Assembly: GCA_016748015.1 (NCBI GenBank)
Contig: JAAOMT010000694.1
Span: 62,001 to 126,000, forward strand
From: Geosiphon pyriformis
Taxonomy: Eukaryota > Glomeromycota > Glomeromycetes > Archaeosporales > Geosiphonaceae
DNA length: 64,000 nt
Reading direction: 5' to 3'
Shown here: positions 11,734-23,658 of the stretch, piece by piece
How positions within the stretch are numbered: the stretch's first letter is position 1
Layout: the number at the start of each line of letters is the position of its first letter
Position numbers and translations under genes: made by a program
Notes under the pieces: model-generated
The model's database searches: none
Told to the model about the DNA's origin: nothing
The model's input: only the letters and a program-made list of their open reading frames with translations

Positions 11734-12013
11734 ATGTCTGGTTGTCAAGGATCTGTATATTTATTGGTTCAAAATCCCGTTCTGGATGTTCAAGATTTCA
11801 TCCTGTGAGTCCATCGGAGAGAACGCACGTCGCTTCTTGCTCTCGCATAGGTGCATAGTGTTTGGGCTACCTGTTACGTTTGTTTGGGACGGCAATGTGT
11901 GGAGATATGTGAAGAGAGATGATGTATGTGACTTGGTTATACGACAATGTGACGCTAATAGCAACAGTAAAGTGAGTGAGTTTCGAAGAGAGCTGCTCAA
12001 ATTTTTATTATGA
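11734..12013 (+). CDS. Small hypothetical gene, probably with one intron
   Basis: ATG at 11734 opens MSGCQGSVYLLVQNPVLD to 11804; a GTGAGT donor and an AG acceptor at 11849-11850 join it in phase to an exon starting 11851 (CIVFGLPVTFVWDGNVWRYV). This runs to a GTGAGT at 11972, or reads through to the TGA at 12011-12013 (about 76 residues). Codon use and GC content match the neighbouring gene, not the transposons. The family is not recognised. It may be the first exons of a longer gene whose remainder was disrupted by the transposase relic at 12280. The intron would be only 46 bp. Confidence 0.4.
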
Positions 12014-12279
12014 AAATTAAAAATCTCTTTGTAACATGATAGCCAGGAAGTTGTTTTACATCTTTATGAAGTCTTTTTAATCTGTGTGCGGATGCAATTA
12101 AAAATGGCACGATAGTTTATTAAGGGGTTATGATTAAGGATGGCAGCTGCATGAAATACCAAAAGCGAGAGTGTAGAGAATAGTGATAATTGTGCAAAAT
12201 TGGAGCGTGCATACATGTACATTAATTCAAAGACAATTCCTTCTCTCTGGAATCATATAACGATAATAATAAGCGGGGA

Positions 12280-12787
12280 CTGCCTGATTGATTCATTTGG
12301 TGCACCAAGCCTATAACCGAGAATTCGGGAAATCACTCGAAGAAAACAGAGATGACTTGAACATGATCTTTGGGCAATTTCTCGCTTGGTGCACAGGTGG
12401 TTGTAAGAACAATGCTGACGCTTGCTGTGCCCAAAGATTCTGTTTCTGCAACCAGTTTTCAGTGCCCAGAAGCCCCCTATTGCCAAGATCATCGAGCTAT
12501 GAGTTTCAGATACATCTTCTACCTGAAGTACCGATATTAATATGAATTTAACTATTTAAGGTGTACTTCTGGCTGCAACAAAGCGTTATTATCATCTCAA
12601 TTGCGACCATACATAGGACAGGCTTAAGCATACAGAACCAGAAATGCTTGCATTAGCTGATCTCACAACATTCAGTGGTGTTCAGTGGTACACAAGCGCC
12701 CATTGCAATGACTTTATTTTGAGAGCTCCAGAGTATGTGGGGAATCATATAGAAGAATCCCGGATAGAATTGTTGAATGCACAATAA
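12280..12787 (+). pseudogene. DDE transposase relic
   Basis: Pieces in shifting frames resemble the C-terminal half of the DDE endonuclease transposases common in fungi: GGCKNNADACCAQR (their Cys-rich CC.R box), then FRYIFYLKYRY and YEFNY, resembling a YPKFHCELNFIE box where the last catalytic residue sits, and then AATKRYYHLNCDH followed by DRLKHTEPEMLALADL, resembling the AAKRY..NCDY..GL...VPEAL tail. At least two frameshifts and several stops (TGA, TAA) break it; the stop at about 12787 ends the last frame. The call rests on recalled motif order, not on an alignment. No terminal inverted repeats were found. Confidence 0.5.
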
Positions 12788-14142
12788 ATATTGCTATCTG
12801 GGATTGAGTGCCAAGTCTTGATAGTATGTTCAAGTAGAAATTTTTTCATGGTTCGTGTAACATATTTTCTTGGAAGTGACGTAGTGCCATGACCACACGC
12901 AAACACATTTCTCATGTCCAACCATTTCTTTGCCTTAATTGCCAACATTATTACGTATTCTTGTTGTTTTATTTGTTAATTTTCAACCCTTTTGGTTCAA
13001 TTTAAACGATGACAGAATTCATGAACGAACGGTATCCAGACTATGATGACAAGTTTTTCTAAAACTAATAGTAGTAGTACTATTCTCGTTAGTAATTTTT
13101 GACTTTGTTACTTCTCTAGCCATTACTACATATTTTCAAGATGTCGATAGCAATCATTTTGCTTAAATTCAGGGGTATTTGTTAAAGTTACTAAATAAAG
13201 GAGTTGGTTAATATTTTTGTTTTTCAAATAAATCTTCCAAATAAGTTTGGTTAAAAAAATATACTGAATAGGCTGTATATAATTCAGCTAAATACATATT
13301 TAAGAATCAGTTTTAAAAGTCTTAGAATTGTTTACTGAAATGATTTTTAACAAGAAAACAAATCAAGCAAAAAAGAAGAAATTATTTCTGTTGTGTACTG
13401 TAAAGTATTTTTTTGATTATTGTAGCAAATATGAATAATTATCTATACAATAAAGAACAAAATAGGTTTGACAACCTTACAAAAAGCATCATTTTTATGT
13501 TATGAATCTAATTAACAAGCTAATAAAACAGTTATTAAGAACAATGAAAAATAATTATAAAAATTTTCAATCAAAAAGTAAATTGAATTTGTAAAAAATC
13601 AATATATGCAATTTATTTTAAAATTACTTGATTTTTTTGAAAATTTTGAAAATAAACAAATATTACTTTTTAATTATGTTTTTATTTAATAAATTATAAG
13701 AACAAACAAATAACTTTTTAAATTAATTTTAACAACACAAATAAAGAAAAATAAAAAATAAAAAAATAAAAAAAAGTAATAAAATACAATAAAATTTAAT
13801 AGTTAATTATTTGAATTTTGTATTTAAATTTTGTTATTTAATTGTTTTTTTTATAGTTAAAAAAAGTTTTGCTTATATAATTGTTAAAAAAAATTAATAA
13901 TTAGGTTTAAAATTAATAATATTATCTAAAATAAAATAATTAATACATATAATATTTATAAAAACTATAATTAAAAACTTTTTTCTTTTATCTATCTTAA
14001 TAATTATCAAAGAATTCTAATTCTAATAAAGAAGTTTTTTAGTTTTTTTTTATAATTATTCAAGTTAATATTTCTAAACTATTTCTGTTTAAATATGAAA
14101 TTATTATTAGTCTTAGTATTATTATAAAAAAACTGCTAAAAA
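12788..14142. other. AT-rich intergenic stretch
   Basis: A short frame at 13020-13062 (MNERYPDYDDKFF) preceded by CAG could be a terminal exon, but nothing connects to it. From 13100 onward the sequence becomes a poly(A/T)-rich desert without supported features. Confidence 0.5.
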
Positions 14143-15901
14143 TTCTGGTTTTAAAGTTGCTAACAAGAATATTTTTTTTAAAAAAAAATAAAAAAGAGGT
14201 GTTTTAAATAATAATATTGTTAATAAAAATAATTTTAATAAGAAAGTAAATAGAAGTTTTTGGAATTATAAAACTGGTAATATAATTGAATTTAATAGTA
14301 TTAATATGGAAAAAGAGTTTTTAATAAAAAAACCAGTGTAAACTATAATAAAAAAAATGAATTTAATGAAAAAAATTTGAACATGACATTAAAAAATCCT
14401 AGATTAATAACCAAAAAAGCCTTAGACATACTACTTAAGAAGATTAATTTTTTATATGCTAATAATAATGATAATATTTTTTTGATTGCTCTTCTGATTT
14501 TCATTTCATTATTAAAAAATCTGGTTAATGTGTTTGTTAAAAAGTCTTTTATTTTGGATATTGGTTTGAATAAAATTACTAAAAAATTATCTTAAAAAAA
14601 ACTTGTGGTAATAAAAAAATTGTTCTTAAAAATCAATGGTTTTAAGAAAACTTCTATCTTTTTAAAATTTGTTGGCATTATTAGAGCAAAATTCACTTCT
14701 GAATCAAGCTTAACACAGACAATAGATTTGGCAAAGACTGGGAATATTGTAATAAATACTAATTTCAAAAAATTTGCAATGCATTTAGATTGGGCTGTAA
14801 TAGTTAAAAAATGTCTGTGAAAACTTCTGTGGAGACTATATATACTGTACTTTCTAGATTTAAAATAATTAAGTCGATTAAAATACAATTAATAAGACTG
14901 TGACAAAAAACTATTGTTAAATTTGAATAATTTAATTATGTTAATTTAGTTATAGTAAAGTAGTTTATTTTAATTGAAAAAAATACTGTATAAATTATTA
15001 GAACAAATAGAGACAAAGAATTATGAGATACAAAAGACAATAATAAGGCACTACTTTATATACTACTAATAAAAACAAATACTTATAATATCTGGAATTT
15101 CATTGGGTTAATTAATAAAAAAATGTGTATTATTAATTATTATTCAGTTATATATGCTTAAGCCAAATGTGTGGTTATTTGTTTTAAATCTGTTAAGTTA
15201 TTAGATATTATTATAAGAATTATGCTAATATTAAAGAATACCAATTTACACTAATTTTGTTTAAGCTTTGTTAAATATACAAAGTATGGGAATTTGGGTT
15301 ATATATTATTAAGTTATACTATAAATAGAAATGTTTTTTTTTGATAATTTATCTTATAGAATTTTGTCAGAAGCATATAAAAACAGATTAGTTACCATCT
15401 ATGCCAAACATTTAGTATTTGTTACTTATTTTGTCTTTTTTAATAGTGTTTTTTAGGCTAAAGTTGTTGAAAGTTTTTCTTTTTTCTCTTTTTCTGTGTT
15501 AAATTGTTTAATAAATTTTGAAAATAAAGCCTTTTTTGCTTATGTTAAATAAATTAAAAATTAAGTTTGTTGCTTTTAAACATAGTCTTACTAGTTTTAT
15601 AAAGCAAGTTAATAAGCTGGCTAAGAAATTGAACACACTTAGACCAATAGTTTTTTAGTCTAGTTCTGCATGTTAATTATTGGTGCTTTTTTTATCACAA
15701 AATCAAGAGGCAAATATAGTAATAAATAAAAGTTTGAGTGCAACTACTAATAATAAAATTATTGTAGAAACAGTATTTTTGAATTTGTCAATAGTTTTTA
15801 AGTTAGAAAACAGTATAATAAGTTTTTTGAATATGATCTTAGATTTTTTGGCCAAAGTAGACAATTTTAGTTTGGGTTCAGAATTTCATTTATCTAAATA
15901 A
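14143..15901 (+). pseudogene. LINE ORF1, decayed
   Basis: Nucleic-acid-binding ORF1 of a non-LTR retrotransposon. Pieces in several frames follow one another in the expected order: SGFKVANKN near 14150; KKSFILDIGLNKITKKLS and VVIKKLFLKINGF; FVGIIRAKFTSESSL; LDWAVIVKK (14377-14820); FKIIKSIKIQLIRL near 14850; KALLYILLIKTNTYNIWNFI and AKCVVICFKSVKLLDIII near 15050-15230; and the C-terminal LSQNQEANIVI...FLAKVDNFSLGSEF (15680-15901). Stops and frameshifts are numerous. The resemblance is to LINE ORF1 proteins I recall from AM fungi. Confidence 0.75.
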
Positions 15902-18335
15902 TTAATCTAGTTTGGGAAATTGCTAAGAAAAAAGAAAGAAATACCAAAAAAATTACTAACAATATCAAATTGGCAAAGCTATATGTTAAAAAAATGTTCC
16001 AAAAGAAATTATCAAGGTCTTTGGTAGAAGATTATATGCCAAAATGGCTGTACTCAGACTGCTTCATAATTTGAACAACACAAATTTAAACAAATTTCAA
16101 AGACTTAGTCCACAAATAAACAATAAAAAAGACCAACCAAAAAAAAGAGTCAACCAACTATAAAAGGCTGAAATTAATGAATTAAAACAGCAAGTTGATA
16201 AAATGGCCAAACTGCTGAATGCAGTAACTGCCAAACTTAAAGTAACAATAGAAAAAAAAACATAATAGTTGTTCAACAGCAAAGTCACATTTCAGAGGAA
16301 AAGAGAAAGATAGAAAATAAATTGCTAAACCAAAGTATTATATCTAAGTCTAATTTAACAAAAAAAAAGGAGGCATACAACCCAGAAATAGAAATCAAGA
16401 AAATTAAAAAATTATTGGAACCTATTTTAGAATTACTAAAGCAAATGAAAAAACAAGGTAGCTAAAACAGTCCTACTGTTGAAGAACCTAAGTCTATGGA
16501 AACAGATAATGTGTAGCATATCTGATTTTAATACAAAACAGAACTACCCCAATAACAATACTTAGAAGACTTAATAGTCTTAGTAAAGCTAAAAAGATGC
16601 TACATTGATGTATTAAAGAACAATTTAACTTTGTAATTATCACAGAAACTAAACTGATTCTACCCAAAAAAAAAGATGTATTCTTTGGCTTTGATTAATA
16701 TCATGTCTTTTAGGAGTCAAGTACTAAAAAACAAATAAGAATTGGGATTGGTATACTAATCAAAAAATGTTGAATGCACCATATAAAAACAATCAGAAAA
16801 TATTATGAAAGACTGTTATATTTGGTGTTAAAATTTAGAGATAGAATTAGTGTGCATATAGTTGGATTGTACATGTCTGCTTCCAAATTGGCTACTAAAA
16901 AAGCAGTAGCTAAAGAAATCAGAAAACTTTTGGGAGACATTGTGCAAAACAAAAAAATAATTATAGTAACAGACAATTTAAATAAAAATCGGACATCTAA
17001 ATTACTTGAAAAAACATTTGTTACAAATAAAGTCAAAGCTTGTCTTACTGCTATAACATTACAACATATAAATTTGGTAAATACACATGGAGTATATGCA
17101 ATAAACAATTCAGAAAAGACATGGACATTAAATAGAGTACAAAAACGATTAGACTATGTGTTTACTGATGCAGTTACAATCTTACTAGTCATAAATCTTA
17201 AGGTAATTAATGTTAATAAATTATTTAGTACTGATCACAAAGCAGTAATAACAATTATCCAATCTGACAGGATCTTAACAGACACTAAAAAATCAAGATC
17301 TGAAAGAAAGAAGAGTAGCACAACTATGATTGATGTTAAAAAAACATTTAGAATACAATAGAAGATCTATGCAAAAGAAACTGATTGATTAACAAATGAA
17401 GCACAAAAAAAATCAATAGATAACAGCAATAATAATCTAAATCAGATGTGGCTTACAATCAAGAAAACTGTGTTACAAGCTGTTAATTGTTTACCAAAAA
17501 AAAAGTAAGAGCTTGATTTGTATACACAAAAAAAGAATGCATGGATTACAAGCTTGTTAAGATTATAACTGATATAATTAAACAAATAAGAATAAACAAT
17601 GCAGATATACATGATAACAATATTATGTAATTGTTGGTTAAATGAAAACAGTTAAAACCTGAAGCAGTAAATACATATCTGATAACTTTCTTAAAAGATA
17701 AACTTATTACAGAATTATTTAGCATTAAAAAAAAATACAGATTAATACTGTGCACTAGGATTAAATTACAACAGCAGAGACAGATAATGAACAATATTAT
17801 CAGAAAACTACAAAACTTTGAACTAAACAAAAGAACAATAATCAAAAGCATTCTGAACAGAAAAAAACAAAGAATAATACTAGACCATATCATTGAAGAA
17901 GGTGAATTTTATAATGATCCTAATAAAATCAAAAAGCTAGTAAACAAAAAAGCTCAAGATTGGACTAGAACAAAAATTCTTAAATCTAAACTATAGAAAA
18001 GTTGAGAATACAGGTTTAAGCCAATTGAAAGTATTCCAGACCATGCTTTTAATAGTGTAATAACTAAGAATAAATTATGGAATAAATATTGCAAATTACA
18101 AACTGAATAAGAAAAATCAGTAGATATTGATAACAAAATTAAAAAAATCCCATTGAGTGTGTTTAACATACATAAAATATTAAGGAATAGTGGTAATAAT
18201 AATAACAAATTCAAAATTAAGATGAGTAATAGAGTTATATGGTATAATAAAATACTGGTTGATGTTTTTTGTAGTAAAATTACTTTATGTAATAATATAA
18301 TACTTCATATATTTTCTGGTTATATTAGTATGTAA
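15902..18335 (+). pseudogene. LINE ORF2: endonuclease region, RT missing
   Basis: A coiled-coil-like linker (KIENKLLNQSIISKSNL, VEEPKSMETDNV at about 16290-16515) precedes an endonuclease/exonuclease/phosphatase domain. Its parts are FNFVIITETKLILPKKKDVF near 16620, HIVGLYMSASKLATKKAV (16850), an IIIVTDNLNKNR block corresponding to the GDFN box (16960), a RLDYVFTDA box (17150) and STDHKAV (17230), the catalytic SDH-type motif. The longest open piece is 16774-17361. The GD of the GDFN box reads TD, so catalysis is doubtful. A helical region follows to 18335 and stops before any reverse transcriptase motif; a poly(A) run at 18466-18478 may mark the 3' end after an internal deletion. Confidence 0.72.
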
Positions 18336-18529
18336 TTAGACATAACCATTTTGTAATTAGCCATATCTTGTAATTTAGATTATTAAGTGAGTTGGCTTTA
18401 TGAAAAAGCCATGCTTTTTGAATATGGCTAAATTAATAAAAGACCAATATGGCTACATATTAACAAAAAAAAAAAAACAGTTGTAATACTTTTATTTTCC
18501 ATTATGATTGGAAAAACAATTAAAAAAAT

Positions 18530-19245
18530 TTTACTCATTGACAAAAACTTGTTATATAAAAAGCAATTAGAACTCTATAGTTACCTTGATGAAATTATAA
18601 AGAATATGAAACTTATAAAGAAAACAACTTCAAAGATACAGGCAGAAATTTTGGACATTATATAGTTAAATGTCTCAAGAGTTTTAACTATTGCTAAAAG
18701 AACCAAAAATCTAATATAAAGATTTGGTTTTTTTAATACAAAACTTATTTCATCTTAAATATTATATACTTTATCTATTAAAGACTTTAATAAACTAGTT
18801 AGCTTTGAATTAGACAAAACTCTTCAATTAAATTATCTCATAAATAGCTTGATTTTACCAGAGCTCAATCTCTTTGAAAAAAATAATGTTATGATTGAAA
18901 CTTATACTTTTTATTAGTTATTACATGTATTAGCCATTAATGTCATATAATTAGCCATTTTATTTTTAAATAGTGATTATTGACTTGATCAATAATCTAA
19001 TTGTTGATCTGATTAATGATCTAATTATTAACTTAGTTGTTAACTTAATCATTGACCACTTTAGATAGCTATATAAACAATAAATTTTTTAGCTATAGAA
19101 ATATATGTTAAAAATCAAGAAAATCAATTAAATAAAATAACAACTTTTATCTTAATCCTTTTTTTATTGCTAATTTTTCTTTTCCTATCTTTAAGTATTT
19201 AAACATCTTGAGATAAAAAATTACTTGTTGGTTATTTCCTATCTT
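18530..19245 (+). repeat. ~700 bp direct repeat, copy 1
   Basis: Pairs with 19575-20255. The first ~370 bp carry a decayed coding remnant on the plus strand (KQLELYSYLDEIIKNMKLIK ... LNYLINSLILPELNLFEKNN), closed near 18915. The remainder is non-coding, with alternating ATTGATCTGATTAATGATC-like units (18975-19060), a TATATAAAC box at about 19069-19077, and an end at CTTGAGATAAAAAATTACTTGTT. I take it as the end of a gene plus LTR- or UTR-like sequence of an unidentified transposon. The product is not recognised. Confidence 0.6.
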
Positions 19246-19574
19246 TTTTCTAAAACATGTAATTGTAGCATTTAAAAATTATTGAATAAAACATGACTGA
19301 AAAGTACATTTAATATCTAATATTGAATTCTAAGAATGCTAATGTAAGACATAGAATTATACCAGTATGTAATCATTTATTGACAATATGAACTATTTTT
19401 CTACCTTCAGATTTCTTAGTTATCTTTTGAAAAGTATAGTAACTGAGATATTTTATAAGACTGATCTCACACATTGAATTTATACTTATTCAATTCATTT
19501 TTTAAAGTTGAATTCTCTTTGATTCCTTTCATCACTCTACAATTTTGTTTTTCTTTGCTATCTATTAACTTATT

Positions 19575-20255
19575 ACTTCAACCTATAACAATATAAAAGA
19601 CAATTAAAACTCTATTATTACTTTAGTAAAATCATAGAAGACATAAAGCTCATAAAGAAACAACTTCAGAGATACAGATAAAAATTTTGGTCATTATATG
19701 GTTAAATATTCCAAGAGTTTTGACTATTGTTAAAAAAGCCAAAACTCTTATACAAAGATTTGGTCTCTTAGATACAAAACTCATTTTGCCACAGATATTA
19801 TATATCTTATTCACAAAAGACTTCAATAAACTAGTAAGTTTTAAACTAAACAAAACTCTTTAAATAAATTATCTCATAAATAGCTTAATTTTGTCAGAGC
19901 TCAATTTCTTTGGAAAAAATAATGTTATGGTTGAAACCCATACTTTTTATTAGTTATTATATGTATTAGCTACTGATGTTATATAATTAGCCATTTTATT
20001 TTAAATAGTGATTATTGATCTGATCATTAACTTAATTATTAACTTAATTATTGATCTAATCATTGACCTGATTATTGACCACTTTTAATAGCTATATAAG
20101 TAATGAGTCTTTTAACTATAGAAAGACATAATCAAAGTAATAAAATAAAACTCATTATCAATTACTTTATCTCATATTGCTTATTTCTTTTTCTTTACCT
20201 TCAAGTATTTGAACATCTTGAGATAAAAAATTACTTGTTAATATTTACATATCTT
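19575..20255 (+). repeat. ~700 bp direct repeat, copy 2
   Basis: Same order of blocks as 18530-19245, about 1040 bp downstream: the coding remnant (IIEDIKLIKKQLQRYR) now has more stops and a frameshift. It is followed by the ATTGATCTGATCATTAAC array (20010-20085), a TATATAAGT box and the shared end block. The two copies are clearly homologous but diverged by many substitutions and small indels. The 330 bp between them contain nothing recognised. Confidence 0.6.
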
Positions 20256-21179
20256 ATCTTTTTTTCTTCTTGATTTGTATTATTAAAATTAGTCTAATGT
20301 TACTTAAATAGAAAAACCAATCTAAAGTTATAAAAAAAATGTAATTAAAAACATGATAACATAAAATAGCATAGGGTAATGCAAAAAAACACAGAATAAT
20401 ACATAATAACTTAGAATAATTAGTAATAATGTAGAAAAACAAAACAATAAAAGAAATAGCAAAGCAATAACTAGCAAAAACAAAACAATTAAAAAGCAAT
20501 TCTGTAGAACCAAAAAGAATGTATAAAAACAAGTAGTTGTAAAAGTTAGAAAGACATCCAAACAAGAATCAATTTTTTTCTTTTTTATAATTATTATATC
20601 TTACACAAATAAAAAACTTATTTAAAAACCACAAAATTATTGATATATGATCATCAATTATTTTGTGTTTAAATCAAATTAATCTTTGTTTCATACTTTT
20701 GTTTCAAGACAGATGCTCTTAGCATAAATGTCTTAAATCTTTAATGACTTGAACCAATTACTCTTGATCACAATGATTGACAATACTAATTCATCATCTT
20801 TTTTTTATTTTTTTTTTATTTTTTTTTGTAAAACAACAACATAAAAAAATTGACTGTTTGAGAATAAACTTTGTAATAGTCTGGTAAAAGAGAGAAACTC
20901 CTCCTAAGTTTAAATATTAACATTATCTTAATAACTTACCAAAAGGACAAAAAAACATCATCAGACCCTAATGACTACACTTATTAACTTGGAAAAAATA
21001 GCTTACATTCACATACAAAATGTTACAACACTACAAAACATCTTTTTATGTTTTATAACCAAAGAACTTCATAGGTAAATTTATAACAATCAAACAAATC
21101 TTCAGAGACTAATAATATTGACACAACAAACCAGCCTACCAAAAGAAAACTCTCAAAAGCTCTTTAAAAACCCAAATTT
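20256..21179. other. AT-rich stretch, possibly including a diverged LTR of J
   Basis: Contains A-rich simple sequence (20330-20560), a 38-bp near-perfect palindrome (20630-20667) and T-runs (20790-20830). From about 20700 it keeps the order of some blocks of the LTR at 38992-39835 (CTCTTGATCA near 20762; AGCACCAAAT near 21182), so the right part is probably the 5' LTR of J, ending at 21226. The left boundary cannot be placed. Confidence 0.4.
20630..20667. repeat. 38-bp palindrome
   Basis: Arms CACAAAATTATTGAT and ATCAATTATTTTGTG are inverted copies differing at one base, around an AT-rich centre. In DNA this AT-rich it may be a chance hairpin or a remnant of a small inverted-repeat element. 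Confidence 0.4.
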
Positions 21180-22181
21180 TAAGCACCAAATATTACTATC
21201 ATATCCCACCAAGTTTACCCATAATATTTGGTGCTTTTTGTAAGGTTATAAAAATCCACAGAGATAGAGCATTCCAGAAATTCACAAAAGTGACAACTTT
21301 TGAGATAGTAAGAAAAGATCATTTACCATATAAAAAAGCATTATTTTAATACTTTAGGCAAAATTTGAGAATACAACTTGAAGCTATCACTGCTGAAAAA
21401 AATTTTTGTCAATATCTACATGCAAAAATTGACTGTCTGTTAGGCTGAACAACAAACACAGAAAGAATTGGAGAACACCAAAAATTATTAACATACTTAA
21501 CAGAAATCATTACTCAAGTCATAACTGAAACTTTTCATATAATTAACAGAAAAATTAAAAAATACATAGCAAAATAGTATCCTTAAGAAAAAAGAAGACA
21601 ATTAGCAAAGCCCAACTTCATAGAATCCAAGTTTGAATCTGATAATACAACAACTGCATAAAAACAAGTCTGACTCATAGTTAATAAAAAGTCAAGATTT
21701 CTTTCATTAACTATTTTGTTATACTATCAGACACCAGAAAGTAGAATTCTATTCAACTAACTCATGAAAACACAAACAAAAACTCCAAAAACTCTTAAAA
21801 CTCTGTACTTCTAGGGTCATAATAATAATCTTTAGACAAAATCTCTGAAAAATATGAATTATTATTTAAGAATCTTACTCCAACAGCCAGCCAACCTGAT
21901 AAAAGCATATTCTCTTAGATATTACCACTAGCACAGCCTCTAATAAAGTTAGCAACCACTCCTACAGAAAAAACAACTATCTTGTTACCTATTAGTCCCA
22001 ACAAAAGAAAACAATCAGCATTAATATTTGGAAAACAATATAGTATCCTATCATCAATTCTCTTAGTCTCAATCAATAAACTATTTCTAATTAATCAAAA
22101 CATGGCTTACCAAAATATTGTTAGACTTGAGAAATTTTCTGGAAAAAAAAATAATACATATTCTTGGATTGTGGAAGCTGA
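21180..22181 (+). mobile_element. Element J (family-2-like), 5' fragment
   Basis: Old plus-strand Gypsy element interrupted at 22181 by L and resumed at 32172. A primer-site-like TTTGGTGCT (21227-21235) follows the probable end of the 5' LTR. Decayed gag follows, with LEAITAEKNFCQYLHAKIDC near 21380, MAYQNIVRLEKFSGKKNN (22100-22155) and WIVEA ending at the junction. The same block in other copies reads MAY.PI.KLEKFTG..., then an aromatic residue and V-EKAIA, and that continuation is found at 32176. Confidence 0.75.
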
Positions 22182-23013
22182 TGTTACAGGTGATTATTTG
22201 GGGTCTCAAATTAAATAACAAAACCCATAACTTGGTGCTCAAAAGCTTATTTGCAATGATATGGATTTGAAGGTATTGTTATCTAAAGGTTTTGGTTAAG
22301 TCTTTTGTATAATGAACAGAGATGTAATAGTTGTTTATCCATAGCTTCCCAGAATCACAATTCTGTCAATTTCTTTCTTCAGCTTAATGGTCAGCAATTT
22401 TTTGGTAAGTAATCTGTATTCTTTACATGCTCTACTCATTCACAGAGATCTTTTACCAGGCAATTCTTAATGTCAATAATTCAGTGCTTAATCCTTAATC
22501 AATTAATAATCCAAAGAAATAACAAAAAAAATAAAAAAAATAAGCCAAGGCAATTTGCATGTTAGTATCTTATTAATAGCCATGATCAAAAGCTATTGTT
22601 TTAGTGGTATTTTAAGTATTAATTACTATTAACATGAAGTGTTAATAGTAATAGTAGATTAAGATAGCAAATAATTATTTATTTGATATTTGTGATGTGG
22701 AATGTTGTTTAGATCAAATTTAAACTGAAAGGTCTGTTTTTTCTATTTCTAACTCTACCACTATATATACATAATTGAGATTCTTCAATTTCTTAATTCT
22801 TCACACCAAAAATCCTGGAATTTCTGGAATCCTGCAATTCTTTTGAGAGGAATTCTGGAATTCTGAAATCCTGTGATTTCTTGTACGAGAATCCTAAAAT
22901 TCTTGGAATTTTGCAATTCCTCTAAAAAGAATCCTAGAATTCTACATTTACTATGATTACTTCTGATTGGCTAATTTATATGCTAATATACTTCCTATAT
23001 TCTATGAGTAACA
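22182..23013 (-). repeat. 3' LTR of L (family 2)
   Basis: Plus-strand ends TGTTACAGG (22182) and GAGTAACA (23013); homologous to 31323-32171. TATATATA box at 22762-22769 read leftward; GAATTCC-type array at about 22805-22945. The polypurine tract precedes it on the minus strand (AAAAGAAAAAAATA, 23014-23027). Confidence 0.93.
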
Positions 23014-23597
23014 TTATTTTTTTCTTTTAATATTGAGCTTTATTGAGATCTCCTAATTCTAATTCTCTATCTTTGAGTATTTTTTGAACTTTTTTTTCAA
23101 GAATTACTTGTGCTATTTTGTTCTATAATTCTTCAAATTAAGCATTGGTTATTTTTCTCATTTGGTTAATAATAATGAAATTTATTTCTGGATTGAGTAA
23201 GATTTCTGGTCGATCTTGAAATCCAGTATATAGCTGATAAATGGTTCTTGCTTGTGTAGTCAAATTGTTCTTTCTCACAAATTGTTCTAGTTGTTGCAGT
23301 ATTGTCCCAAATAAAAGTAACAAAAGTTTCTTGAAAATTGTTGTATCCACCAATTCCAAATTTCTATAGTCATTTCTTGATATTGGGTAACTTTTGGTTG
23401 TGTTTCTATTGCCAATTTCACTTTTGTGATTATTTTGTCAACAGTGTTTCTGTTTTTCTCTGTATTTTATCTTGTGGTTTTTTTCTGGTGTTTGTGTATC
23501 TGATAGTTTGTTGGTTGATTGTAATTTCTATTTTTTGTTGTTGGATTAGTTGGAAGAGTTGTTGTGTTAGTAAGTAAATACTATCAATAATCTTCAT
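22976..23597 (-). pseudogene. Post-integrase accessory ORF, family-2 version (L)
   Basis: Minus-strand frames between integrase and 3' LTR read YLLTQQLFQLIQQQKIEITI (start ATG 23597), VTQYQEMTIEIWNWWIQQFS, then LTTQARTIYQLYTGFQDRPE and INFIIINQMRKITNA, then FEEL..KIAQVILEKK. The order and spacing match the family-1 accessory ORF (LRT..KLYDLFNTCENIL, then KVQYIGKLTEL, then F..QI..IIL), so I infer homology. The C-terminus reads into the LTR (MLLIEYRKYISI), stopping at 22976-22978. It is broken by about two frameshifts and several stops. Element J retains the N-terminal block at about 38540-38610. Confidence 0.65.
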
Positions 23598-23658
23598 TTT
23601 CTGCTGTCTTTTGTCATGTATATTATGTCTTTATATACTCCTTGGTTGTTCAATTTTA

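Noticed and set aside
12253-12492. 79-residue minus-strand frame
   Set aside because: Antisense to the transposase relic, whose motifs are on the plus strand.
20254-20565. Hydrophobic 103-residue frame resembling a membrane protein
   Set aside because: It is the complement of A-rich simple sequence; the Leu/Phe/Ile content is a compositional artefact.
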